Shown: piece after piece, positions 24,301 through 31,578 of the stretch
Position numbering within the stretch: the first letter of the stretch is position 1
How the letters are laid out: each line of letters begins with the position of its first letter
From: Nitrososphaerales archaeon
GTDB lineage: Archaea; Thermoproteota; Nitrososphaeria; Nitrososphaerales; JACPRH01
DNA: 37,609 nt
Assembly: GCA_030754585.1 (NCBI GenBank)
Contig: JASMAB010000005.1
Span: forward strand, 1 to 37,609
Reading direction: 5' to 3'
Program-made: the position numbers and the translations under genes
The notes under the pieces: generated by a model
Seen by the model: the letters and a program-made list of their open reading frames with translations, nothing else
Databases searched by the model: none
Told to the model about the DNA's origin: nothing

Positions 24301-24583
24301 CAGTCTGCCCACCAAAACTTAGGAATATGCCATCTGGCCTCTCTTTTTCTATCACATTGGTTACATATTCAAGATTAATAGGTAGATAGTAGATCTTATC
24401 CACCATTCGGACGTCAGTCTGTATTGTGGCTACATTCGGGTTCACTAGAATTGACTCTATCTCTTCCTCGCGAAGAGCCTTTAAAGCCTGAGAGCCACTA
24501 TAATCAAATTCTCCTGCCTCTCCTATTTTAATGGCTCCGCTTCCTATAACTAGAACCTTCTTGATACCTTCTATCCTACTCAT
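21338..24583 (-). CDS. carB: Carbamoyl-phosphate synthase large subunit
   Basis: 1081 aa, full length for the single-chain large subunit: two homologous ATP-grasp halves (KVLVIGSGAIKIGEAGEFDYSG at the N-terminus and its repeat KVIVLGAGTYRIGSSVEFDW at about 560), an oligomerisation region between, and a C-terminal MGS-like allosteric domain starting near 940. With CarA it makes carbamoyl phosphate from bicarbonate, glutamine ammonia and two ATP, for arginine (argF is about 4 kb away) and pyrimidines. ATG 24583 overlaps the carA stop by eight bases. Confidence 0.98.
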   Translation of the reverse strand: MSRIEGIKKVLVIGSGAIKIGEAGEFDYSGSQALKALREEEIESILVNPNVATIQTDVRMVDKIYYLPINLEYVTNVIEKERPDGIFLSFGGQTALNCGVQLAKNGILEKYGVRVLGTPIAGIQATEDRDAFVHTMENAGIPVPKSKVAYSVDEARKIALNIGYPAMVRVAYTLGGKGSGVAYNEYELDEIVQRGISNSLANQVLIEEYLGSWKQVEYEVMRDQKDNSVIICNMENMLAMRVHTGDNIVVAPSQTLSNSEYHMLRTAAIEATKACGVVGECNIQFALNNKSDKFLAIEINARLSRSSALASKATGYPLAYMAAKLALGYTLPELTNKVTGITTACFEPSLDYLVIKMPRWDLQKFERVSRNLGVQMKSVGEVMAIGHKFEEAIQKAIRMLEIGRNGLVCNEDTEESLEMIEIGLNRPTDDIIFIVIQAIKRGMSVERIQELSYIDIWFLEKMKNIVQIEQELRNVNQNLSDVPAELILKAKQFGFSDKQISSCLNVTEQEARDYRKKFGVTPNVKQIDTLAGEWPAQTNYLYLTYNGEADDVKFSREKKVIVLGAGTYRIGSSVEFDWCTMNMVWGLKKNGIKEVLVINCNPETVSTDYDESDRLYFEELTLEHVLDIYEKEQPIGIVTCVGGQTANNLTPKLEKQQIKILGTSSNSVDTAEDRSKFSKLLDDLDMAQPKWSKFASIKEAKEFAKDVGYPVMVRPSYVLSGAAMRVIWTSEQMEKFLKTASEVSPEYPLVISKFIQDAMEVELDAVSDGDNILMGLVMEHIEKAGIHSGDAIMVAPPKGVNQDILNTLNEYASKIARALQVKGPFNIQFIVKDNTVYVIECNLRASRSMPFISKLTGVNLMDAASFSVLGHSLKPMLKTARRRNIVGVKVPQFSFTQLEGADLILGVEMQSTGEVACFGRNFFDALSKAMISAGYNIPRRGGNILVTVGGQSMKMGILPLVDMSRKLGYNILSTEHTSEFLIENGVSNVTTVYKITEPDRTPNIADYLLDGSLDLIINIPQSSAIEKYAYMLEDEYVIRRKSVELGIPVFTNIETATVFIKSLEWIRSNKPTVDFHTANIS

Positions 24584-25721
24584 CGGTATCCCCCTTTAGG
24601 ATATTAAGAAATTCATCGAAGATATATTCTGTATCATTAGGGCCGGGTGAAGCCTCAGGATGGAATTGGACAGATAAACACCTACCATTTTTATGCTTCA
24701 ATCCTTCAACAGTCTTGTCATCAGCATTTACAAACCAAGGTTTCAAACCAGTGCTTTTCAGAGATTTAGGGTTAATCGTATATCCATGATTCTGGCTTGT
24801 AACATAGCTTCGGAGAGTTCCCAAATCTATACAAGGCTTATTCTGTCCTCTGTGACCATATTTCAGCTTATATGTGTCACCACCAAGTGCTAAAGCGATT
24901 ATCTGAGTTCCCAAACATATTCCTAACAATGGAATATCATCATCAAAAAGCTTTTTTACAGTTTTAATGGTCTTGCCACAAATCTTTGGATCTCCTGGTC
25001 CATTGCTCACTAATACCCCCATAGGCTGGTAATCCAAAATATCCTTTGAAGAAGCGTCATAAGGGACTCGAATCACTTTCAATCCCCTGCGGAGAAGTTC
25101 TCGAATTATGTTGAGTTTTACTCCACAATCTATGAGTACCACTTTATTATCTCCTTTCCCATATTCAACAGGTTGTTTTACAGAAACTTCTTCAACAAAG
25201 TTGATATCGCCGTAGTTTAGGTTACTCTCAAGGTTCTTGATTAACATATCATCGGGCGATGGATCTTTTGATACCTCAAGAATACTCATCATTACTCCAT
25301 GGACACGAATCTTTTTCGTTAATTCTCTTGTATCAATTCCATATATTCCTGAAACCTTGTTCTGTTTCAACCATTCATCCAATGTTATCTTGGACGCCCA
25401 ATGGCTAGGCTTCTCGCACACCTCATTAACTATCACCCCTGAAACTTGAATTAACTCAGACTCGAAACCAATTGGTAAATTATATTTATCTCTTAACCTG
25501 AATTCTGGTACTCCATAATTACCTATCAATGGATATGTAAAACATAGTATCTGTCCACGATAAGATGGATCTGATAAAGATTCTGTGTAGCCAACCATAC
25601 CCGTATTGAATACTACTTCCCCCACAGTTTTGTTTGGAACCCCGAATCCGTATCCTTTGAATACTGTCCCATCATTGAGGACCAGTTTCGCTTTTAATCC
25701 GTGATTCGTTTCCTCACCCAT
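24576..25721 (-). CDS. carA: Carbamoyl-phosphate synthase small (glutaminase) subunit
   Basis: A 381-aa CarA with the N-terminal CarA domain (AKLVLNDGTVFKGYGFG) and a C-terminal class I glutamine amidotransferase domain: nucleophile Cys near residue 268 in LGICLGTQ, and His/Glu in QFHPEASPGP. The residue after LG in the nucleophile motif is Thr where bacterial CarA has His. It passes ammonia to CarB. It starts 49 bases downstream of the rpl11 stop on the same strand, so carAB is inserted within a ribosomal protein cluster. Confidence 0.97.
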   Translation of the reverse strand: MGEETNHGLKAKLVLNDGTVFKGYGFGVPNKTVGEVVFNTGMVGYTESLSDPSYRGQILCFTYPLIGNYGVPEFRLRDKYNLPIGFESELIQVSGVIVNEVCEKPSHWASKITLDEWLKQNKVSGIYGIDTRELTKKIRVHGVMMSILEVSKDPSPDDMLIKNLESNLNYGDINFVEEVSVKQPVEYGKGDNKVVLIDCGVKLNIIRELLRRGLKVIRVPYDASSKDILDYQPMGVLVSNGPGDPKICGKTIKTVKKLFDDDIPLLGICLGTQIIALALGGDTYKLKYGHRGQNKPCIDLGTLRSYVTSQNHGYTINPKSLKSTGLKPWFVNADDKTVEGLKHKNGRCLSVQFHPEASPGPNDTEYIFDEFLNILKGDTDE

Positions 25722-25770
25722 TTAGGCAGCCTTGGCTCCCCTTTGAAGATGTCGATATTAAAGTTACTTT

Positions 25771-26259
25771 TTAATTTTCAGTAATTTTAGCATCAAACTT
25801 TCCTTCGCCTAATTCTTTCTGGAACTCACGAGGATCTTTCTCTTCTATTTTAATCCCCATGCTTATGCAGGAACCTACAATTTCTCTTACTACTGCTTTC
25901 AATGTTTTGCCATATGATTGGTCCATCTTAGAGTTTGCAATCTTTAGTAACTGTTGAAAACCAAGATTGCCAACCAATTTAGTTTTGGGTTCTCCAGATC
26001 CTTTCTCAACTCCGGTCTCCTTAACTATTAAAGCAGATGTTGTAGGTACTCCAACTTCCACATCGAATTCTTTTGTCCCTGTATCCACTGTGATTTTTAC
26101 AGGCACTCGCATGCCCAAATAATCTTTAGTCTTTTCATTGATATCCTTAACTATCATCATAACATTCATCCCAAAAGGCCCTAGTGCCGGTCCAAGTGGT
26201 GGGCCAGCATTAGCTTCTCCACCTACCACAAGAGCATTGACAGATTTTTTCTCTCCCAC
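25771..26259 (-). CDS. rpl11: 50S ribosomal protein L11
   Basis: A 162-aa L11, with N-terminal VGGEANAGPPLGPALGPFGMN (factor-binding domain) and C-terminal rRNA-binding domain ending in a short acidic extension. It is part of the GTPase-associated centre together with L10/L12. The start is GTG 26259; an in-frame stop two codons upstream fixes it. It lies downstream of spt5 across an unusually long 226-base gap and upstream of carA. Confidence 0.96.
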   Translation of the reverse strand: MGEKKSVNALVVGGEANAGPPLGPALGPFGMNVMMIVKDINEKTKDYLGMRVPVKITVDTGTKEFDVEVGVPTTSALIVKETGVEKGSGEPKTKLVGNLGFQQLLKIANSKMDQSYGKTLKAVVREIVGSCISMGIKIEEKDPREFQKELGEGKFDAKITEN

Positions 26260-26485
26260 TTCTCATCATTTGTCCGATATCTTTGCCGGAGGTTCCTTTT
26301 GCCCCTGTTATAAGTCTTCGAGCCGATTTTGACTTTTTGAAGTTCCCAATGTTGAAAGATGGAGACCCATAAAGAATGGGTTAATGTTACTGCAGCAAAG
26401 ACTTTTTTTTGAGAATCGAGTTTACTTGAATATCTCAAATAACACATTCATATGGTCAGTTAATAAATAGATATTAACAGAGAAT
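26260..26485 (-). promoter_or_regulatory. Long spt5-rpl11 gap, probable promoter and leader of rpl11
   Basis: A TATA-like TCTATTTATTAAC (about 26460-26473, minus sense) would give a leader near 180 bases. The leader has a nine-codon frame beginning MNVLFEI and a 74-codon frame (26223-26447) that overruns the rpl11 start, without family likeness. Leader autoregulation is conceivable but no protein-binding motif is recognised. Confidence 0.35.
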
Positions 26486-26962
26486 CTACTCGGTATTTTT
26501 GACGCTACTTTTCTGAATAATCTTGAGGTAATCTGCATCAACCGTTACTGGTAGCTGATATGGTGCGTCTAGCAATATCACTGTAACTTCTTTACGAACC
26601 GTTTCTATACGAGTTATATTTGCTTGTATCCCTTTAAATGGCCCCGCTACAACCTCAACTTTATCTCCAATATCAAGTTCAGTTAATATTGATTTTGTTA
26701 CCAGGAATTTCTCTATATCAGGGAATCTGATTATCCCTGGTACCTGGCTCTTAACATGTTTAAATCCAGCTATACTCTCACCGACGACTTGGGCATCAGG
26801 TGCTTCCAGAAAGACGTATCCCTTCATTGCGTCGAATACTAGAACAGAATACACCTTCTTTTCACGCATCTCTGCCCTTGTTGATACAAATGAAGCAACT
26901 GTCTTCTCTTGTCCACCTGCAGTTTTAACTGCAAATATTCTCCCTGAAATCGCATCACTCAT
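26486..26962 (-). CDS. spt5: Transcription elongation factor Spt5 (NusG-like)
   Basis: A 158-aa archaeal Spt5: NGN domain (FAVKTAGGQEKTVASF..., residues 10-95) and a KOW domain (GDKVEVVAGPFKGIQANI, about 100-135). It binds the RNA-polymerase clamp with Spt4 and keeps elongation processive. ATG at 26962, 14 bases after the secE stop; the secE-spt5 pair is the usual archaeal arrangement. Confidence 0.96.
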   Translation of the reverse strand: MSDAISGRIFAVKTAGGQEKTVASFVSTRAEMREKKVYSVLVFDAMKGYVFLEAPDAQVVGESIAGFKHVKSQVPGIIRFPDIEKFLVTKSILTELDIGDKVEVVAGPFKGIQANITRIETVRKEVTVILLDAPYQLPVTVDADYLKIIQKSSVKNTE

Positions 26963-26976
26963 ACTAGTTTCGCATC

Positions 26977-27144
26977 CTATAGCTGTAAGAAAGAACTTAT
27001 TGTTTGAATGATATAACCTATAGTTCCGACAACACCTACACCTAATAATACTAATTTAAGGTAAAGCATGAATTCTTGTCTATCCGATTTGTGGGCAAGT
27101 TTCATGGTATTCTTAGCCGATCGAATAAAACTGCCTAACCCCAT
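26977..27144 (-). CDS. secE: Protein translocase subunit SecE (Sec61 gamma)
   Basis: A 55-aa protein, MGLGSFIRSAKNTM at the N-terminus, then KSDRQEFMLYLK, the amphipathic cytosolic helix typical of Sec61 gamma, and a single membrane helix LVLLGVGVVGTIGYIIQ near the C-terminus. It clamps the two halves of SecY. ATG at 27144, TAG at 26977-26979, directly before spt5 as in most archaea. Length and order match the family. Confidence 0.93.
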   Translation of the reverse strand: MGLGSFIRSAKNTMKLAHKSDRQEFMLYLKLVLLGVGVVGTIGYIIQTISSFLQL

Positions 27145-27244
27145 TCTTTATTTACCAACTCAATCGCGTGAAATCATTAAGTAAATAGTTTACTATATTA
27201 GCACGAAAAACCTTTCTAATAAGAAAAAACAGTGTAATTAAAAC

Positions 27245-28051
27245 ATGACTGATCATATCATTTTGGTATCTTCCAACCAAGATATTGCAAGCAGGAACAT
27301 GGCTCAACATCTAATAGAAACATATAGTTTTAAAGAGACTAATCAAAGATTCGAAGGTACCCCTATTTATAAAAAAGACCGAATATCTTTAATAAAAACC
27401 TCAAAAGAACTTTTGTTATTAGATGAACCAAGTCTTGATCCTGTTGCCTACATCTTCCTGTCTTGCCATAAATCAGAAAGTGGGATCCCAAGTTTAACAG
27501 CCCATTTCCCCGGTAATTTCTCAAAGGTCGCTTCATTCGGTGGTGTTCCAACAGAATTAGCCTACACGTATCCTAGCATTCATCGAGAATATCTTAAACA
27601 GTTAAAACAGCTAAAGAATAATGTTCGTAGATATTCGATAGTGACAGAGGCTATGCATCATGGACCTACATCCTTCTCTAAACCTCTACTCTTCGTGGAA
27701 ATAGGCTCCTCTGAAGAAAATTGGCAAGATAGTGCTGCAATAGAAACTGTATGTGAAGCAATTATGAATACAGTTGAAAGCGAATATTCTTCGGATAAAA
27801 TTGCCATTGGGTTGGGAGGAACTCATTACTCTGAAAAATTCACTAATCTTATCACTGAGTCTAATTATGCTTTAGGTGCAATTATGCCTAAATATGCCTT
27901 ACCAAATCTTGATAAGTTTATCCTTAATCAAATGATAATTAAGTCTATAGAGAAAGTTTCGTACGCAATCTTGGATTGGAAGGGTATTAAAGGAAGAGAA
28001 CGAGTAAAATCACTTGTGGAAGAAGCTGGATTAGAGATTATTAAATTCTAG
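27245..28051 (+). CDS. dtdA: D-aminoacyl-tRNA deacylase, archaeal/plant DTD2 type
   Basis: A 268-aa protein with the DTD2 family motifs: SCHKSESGIPSLTAHFPGNF near residues 78-97, EAMHHGPTS near 139-147, and GLGGTHY near 195. It hydrolyses D-amino acids, and in some members aldehyde-modified residues, from tRNA, and is zinc-dependent. ATG at 27245 follows an AT-rich promoter region shared with the divergent secE-spt5 unit. ogt follows after nine bases. Confidence 0.95.
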   Translation: MTDHIILVSSNQDIASRNMAQHLIETYSFKETNQRFEGTPIYKKDRISLIKTSKELLLLDEPSLDPVAYIFLSCHKSESGIPSLTAHFPGNFSKVASFGGVPTELAYTYPSIHREYLKQLKQLKNNVRRYSIVTEAMHHGPTSFSKPLLFVEIGSSEENWQDSAAIETVCEAIMNTVESEYSSDKIAIGLGGTHYSEKFTNLITESNYALGAIMPKYALPNLDKFILNQMIIKSIEKVSYAILDWKGIKGRERVKSLVEEAGLEIIKF

Positions 28052-28060
28052 AAAGAGTGT

Positions 28061-28390
28061 ATGCTTTTTATGTTAATTAGAAACTTTCTAAAAAAGAATC
28101 GTGTATACTACTTAACTTCTCAGATACCTAAAGGTAAAGTCTCGACATACGGTCATCTTGCTAAGGCCATGAGAAAACCAAATGTTACGCGTACTATCGG
28201 CAAAATACTAAATATTAATCCAAATCCTGTTATTATTCCATGTCATAGAGTTGTTTATGCAGATGGTGAAATTGGTGGTTATTGTAATGGCATTAATGAA
28301 AAGATTAAACTTCTATCCACTGAAGGAATTATAATTGTTAATAGAAAAATTACTAATTTTAAGGATATTCTTTTCACTGACTTCAAGTAA
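28061..28390 (+). CDS. ogt: Methylated-DNA-[protein]-cysteine methyltransferase, short form
   Basis: A 109-aa protein that holds only the C-terminal DNA-binding/active-site domain of the AGT family: IPKGKVSTYGHLA (helix-turn-helix), then PCHRVV with the acceptor Cys near residue 67 and GGYCNGINEKIKLLSTEG. The Cys is intact, so it is a methyltransferase rather than an alkyltransferase-like protein, in which Cys is replaced. It lacks the N-terminal ribonuclease-H-like domain. It removes alkyl groups from O6 of guanine in a suicide reaction. It lies nine bases after dtdA and converges on argF. Confidence 0.9.
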   Translation: MLFMLIRNFLKKNRVYYLTSQIPKGKVSTYGHLAKAMRKPNVTRTIGKILNINPNPVIIPCHRVVYADGEIGGYCNGINEKIKLLSTEGIIIVNRKITNFKDILFTDFK

Positions 28391-28400
28391 ATAATCGATT

Positions 28401-29351
28401 TTAACAGGAGTATTCATCTAGAAGTAATAATGATAATAATGCCTTCTGACTATGCAGTCTGTTTTCAGCTTCATCCCATACAACAGATTTTGTTCCATCA
28501 ATAACTTCATCCGTAACTTCTTCTCCTCGATGTGATGGAAGACAATGCATGAAAATTGCATCTTTGTTAGCTCTGTTCATTAGGTCGGAGTTCACTTGAT
28601 ATTCTGGCAGGAATGTTTTCAACCTTTCTGTACGTTGAGAATCTGAACCCATTGAAATGAATGTGTCTGTTACAACGATATCTGCATCCTTTACCGCTTC
28701 TTTTGCATCCTCTATTACTTCTATATTATTCATACTCTTTTCAGAGGCTTTCTTAGCTAGTTCATATGCACCACGATCCGGTTTGTAATTAGGAGGTGAC
28801 GCAACTTGCATATCTATTCCCATTCTACCGCAACCGATAAGCAATGTATTGCAGACATTATTTCCATCTCCTATCCATGCCAATTTTAGACCCTCAAGTT
28901 TTCCTTTCTTTTCTCTGATAGTCTGGAGATCAGCAAGGACTTGTGTAGGATGATAAATATCGGAAAGACCGTTTATTACTGGGATAGATGCATATTTCGC
29001 AAGAACAGATACTTCATTATGGTTTTGCATTCTGGCCATTATCACATCTACATAACGAGAAAAGCTTCTTGCTGTATCTTCAATCGTTTCTCCTCTCGAT
29101 AACTGGATTTCAGTTGAATTTAGTGTAATACTGTTTCCTCCAAGGTCATTCATAGCAACATCAAAACTCACTCGCGTTCGAGTAGAAGGCTTTTGAAAAA
29201 TCATTGCAAGCGTCTTGGTTGATAAGATTTTTTTATAGATGAATTTCTTCCTTTCTTTCTTAAATCTATCAGCTAAATCAAGTATTTTAATAATATCTTC
29301 TCTCGAAAATTCTGCTAAGGTTAGTATATCTCTTCCTTTCATTTGAGACAT
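28401..29351 (-). CDS. argF: Ornithine carbamoyltransferase
   Basis: 316 aa from ATG 29351 (MSQMKGRDILTL). The STRTR carbamoyl-phosphate loop, HPTQ, and HCLPSHRGEE with the catalytic Cys mark an ornithine, not aspartate, transcarbamoylase. It makes citrulline from ornithine and carbamoyl phosphate in arginine synthesis, using the product of carAB 4 kb away. A longer frame to 29387 overlaps ftsY and is less likely; the ATG here follows the ftsY stop by seven bases with AAGGGA ahead. It is the last gene of aif6-pfdA-ftsY-argF. Confidence 0.96.
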   Translation of the reverse strand: MSQMKGRDILTLAEFSREDIIKILDLADRFKKERKKFIYKKILSTKTLAMIFQKPSTRTRVSFDVAMNDLGGNSITLNSTEIQLSRGETIEDTARSFSRYVDVIMARMQNHNEVSVLAKYASIPVINGLSDIYHPTQVLADLQTIREKKGKLEGLKLAWIGDGNNVCNTLLIGCGRMGIDMQVASPPNYKPDRGAYELAKKASEKSMNNIEVIEDAKEAVKDADIVVTDTFISMGSDSQRTERLKTFLPEYQVNSDLMNRANKDAIFMHCLPSHRGEEVTDEVIDGTKSVVWDEAENRLHSQKALLSLLLLDEYSC

Positions 29352-29358
29352 TTTTCCC

Positions 29359-30270
29359 TTATTCCACCTCGAATATAACTGATACAAAATTGTTTATATC
29401 GAATGGTATAAGGTTTTCATATTCTTGTCCAATTCCAAGAAAAATAATGGGTTTCCCTGTAACGCTAATGATTGAAAGTGCCGCTCCACCTTTTGCATCA
29501 GCGTCTATTTTTGTTAGAATTGCTGCATCAAAGTCGGTATATTCTGAAAACTCTTTTGCCTGTGAAACAGCATCACTACCCATAAGAGCATCCCCAACAA
29601 ATATTTTCAGGTCAGGTTTTATTACTCGAATAATCTTTGTCATTTCATCCATTAGATTCTTACTTGTCTGCATGCGGCCTGCGGTGTCAATCAAGACGAC
29701 GTCTATTTTGTGCGACTTAGCATATAATATTGCATCTCTAGCAACTGCACTGGGATCCGCCCCATAACTTTGAGTTATCACTTTCAAGGATAAGCGTTCA
29801 GCATGTTCTGTAAGTTGCTCTATCGCACCTGCCCTATGTGTATCTGCAGCAGCAAGCACAACTGAGAAACCATTGTCTTTTAGAAGTTTTCCTATCTTGG
29901 ATATGGTAGTCGTCTTACCTGTTCCATTTATTCCAAGAAAAACTATTGAAAAGAGATTTCCTGAATTCTTTTTCTCGTTAATAACTTTAAAGAAGTCTAA
30001 ACTTTTTGCTTCATTAAGAATCTGTTTTACAACATTTTTGAGGTGTTCTATTAGATGTAATTCAATGTCTATAGAACGATCTATTTTTGTTCCAGTTACC
30101 GTTTCTTTGACTTTTTTAACTAAGTTTTCGACAATAATTGGCGATATATCACATTCTATGAGCGCTAGTTCAAACTCTGTTAATATTTTTGTTATGTCGT
30201 CTTCTTTGAGGGTTCTTTGGTTTACTGTTGTGGTTATTGTTTTTATAGCTGAACTGAGCTTTTCAAACAC
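29359..30270 (-). CDS. ftsY: Signal recognition particle receptor FtsY
   Basis: A 303-aa SRP GTPase with an N domain of four helices (residues 1-95) followed by the G domain: G1 GINGTGKTTT, DTAGRMQ, and TKIDADAKGGAALS. It pairs with SRP54 at the membrane to deliver ribosomes to SecYE; secE is in this window. There is no acidic N-terminal membrane-binding extension. The start is GTG 30270, six bases after the pfdA stop, matching the usual archaeal pfdA-ftsY pair. Confidence 0.96.
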   Translation of the reverse strand: MFEKLSSAIKTITTTVNQRTLKEDDITKILTEFELALIECDISPIIVENLVKKVKETVTGTKIDRSIDIELHLIEHLKNVVKQILNEAKSLDFFKVINEKKNSGNLFSIVFLGINGTGKTTTISKIGKLLKDNGFSVVLAAADTHRAGAIEQLTEHAERLSLKVITQSYGADPSAVARDAILYAKSHKIDVVLIDTAGRMQTSKNLMDEMTKIIRVIKPDLKIFVGDALMGSDAVSQAKEFSEYTDFDAAILTKIDADAKGGAALSIISVTGKPIIFLGIGQEYENLIPFDINNFVSVIFEVE

Positions 30271-30276
30271 TGCTTA

Positions 30277-30696
30277 CTAACCCTTTTGCTTCGCCATTAA
30301 ACCATTTATTGACTCACGTTTTGTAAGCATCTTCTGATTAAGATCTGCTCTATGGGCTTCTATCCCTGATACAGCGTTTTCCATCTCCTTAATACGCTCT
30401 TCAACATCTTTCAAAGCATCGTCCTTTTGCTTCTCAACTATAACATCTGCACCAATTGTTACAAGAAGCTTATCCGATGGAGGTACCTTGGCATTAACAA
30501 ATGTACCCCCACCTATAGGTATTAGAACTTCATTAGATGATGATGGATTCAATCCTTTTAATGTTGTTAGTCCTCCCCTAGTTTCAATGAGGGCTCGCAT
30601 CAGCATTTCACCTTGTGCCGATATTTCTTTCAGTCGACCCTCAAGCATTCTAAATTCATATAAGTGGGCCTGTAGTTGTTTTTCTTCTTCACTCAT
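30277..30696 (-). CDS. pfdA: Prefoldin alpha subunit
   Basis: 139 aa with two long coiled coils (residues 3-45 and 95-135) joined by the beta-hairpin region (EVLIPIGGGTFVNAKV, KLLVTIGADVIVEK) characteristic of prefoldin alpha. The alpha2-beta4 hexamer captures unfolded proteins for the thermosome. ATG at 30696. It lies between aif6 and ftsY in the common archaeal order; the L18a/LX gene often found here is absent (only 49 bases to aif6). Confidence 0.94.
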   Translation of the reverse strand: MSEEEKQLQAHLYEFRMLEGRLKEISAQGEMLMRALIETRGGLTTLKGLNPSSSNEVLIPIGGGTFVNAKVPPSDKLLVTIGADVIVEKQKDDALKDVEERIKEMENAVSGIEAHRADLNQKMLTKRESINGLMAKQKG

Positions 30697-30745
30697 AAGT
30701 CAGACTATCCTTAACACCTAATTTAAACTCATCCTACTTTTAGTA

Positions 30746-31408
30746 TTATAGCTTGAAAATCCTGCTTAGCATTATTAGCTCAGGTCCAGTTGTGAGGCTT
30801 CCCACAATTGCCTTTTCTTTGGTTAAGATAATTCCTGAAGCTATATATGGCAATCCTCGGTTGATAGTTATTGGTTCGACATCAACTTTTAATATTTTGG
30901 AAGCTTTGGTTATCTCTTCATCTAATGCTTGAGGGTGAATAGCTGAACCTTCATTCCCAGAAACCATTAAAGCACCAACTTGATTGAAAGAAGCTATTGT
31001 AATGAATTCAACAGGAGCATCTAGTACATCCACAATTTGGTTTTCCATGTCTTTAAGCAACGTTGAAGCAATCACTCCTTTATCATTCGCGGAGATGAGA
31101 TTTCCTGCTGACGTGTATCTAGATAGTAATCTTTCAACAGGAAGACCTGTTGATTTTTTCAGGAGCTTAATCTCATTTTCATCTGCTAATCTTGAAACCA
31201 ATATCCCCTTATTATTCATAACAATTAATGGGCCAAGTAGTCTAGATCCTCCTATTGAAATTTCAATCTGTTCGACGCTAAGATATTCTGACAGTTTCTC
31301 TATCTTAGTTTTGGCTAATCCATTCGGAACTAGTAGATATTCTTCATTACTCTTCAAAAAGATACCAATGTTAGAGCTTCGGTAGATATCTAGGATATGA
31401 ATTGTCAA
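30746..31408 (-). CDS. eif6: Translation initiation factor aIF6
   Basis: A 220-aa aIF6 with the five-fold pseudo-repeat pentein fold (e.g. GGSRLLGPLIVMNNKGILVS, SAGNLISANDKGVIAS, GNEGSAIHPQ). It binds the 50S subunit and prevents premature joining. The start is TTG 31408. A TATA-like TTTTAAAGTTAG (about 31434-31445, minus sense) lies just upstream. The rpl31e/rpl39e genes that precede aif6 in many archaea are not present in the 170-base gap before egsA. Confidence 0.95.
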   Translation of the reverse strand: MTIHILDIYRSSNIGIFLKSNEEYLLVPNGLAKTKIEKLSEYLSVEQIEISIGGSRLLGPLIVMNNKGILVSRLADENEIKLLKKSTGLPVERLLSRYTSAGNLISANDKGVIASTLLKDMENQIVDVLDAPVEFITIASFNQVGALMVSGNEGSAIHPQALDEEITKASKILKVDVEPITINRGLPYIASGIILTKEKAIVGSLTTGPELIMLSRIFKL

Positions 31409-31578
31409 CTCAATTACCCACTTGAAATATATACCAGCTAACTTTAAAACGTATAATCTTCACCCTTTTAATAAGAAGTAGCTGAAATTATCAGGTTTTA
31501 AACATATACTCGTCTAAGAACTCTTGGATTAGAATAATGCAAAGAATTATATCAATGTAAAAAAAACTCTAAAAACTG

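Noticed and set aside
26223-26447. 74-codon minus-strand frame before rpl11
   Set aside because: Overlaps the L11 N-terminus in another frame, no likeness to a known family; better explained as leader.
29352-29387. Twelve-residue N-terminal extension of argF
   Set aside because: It overlaps the ftsY 3' end and has no family likeness; ATG 29351 lies just after the ftsY stop.
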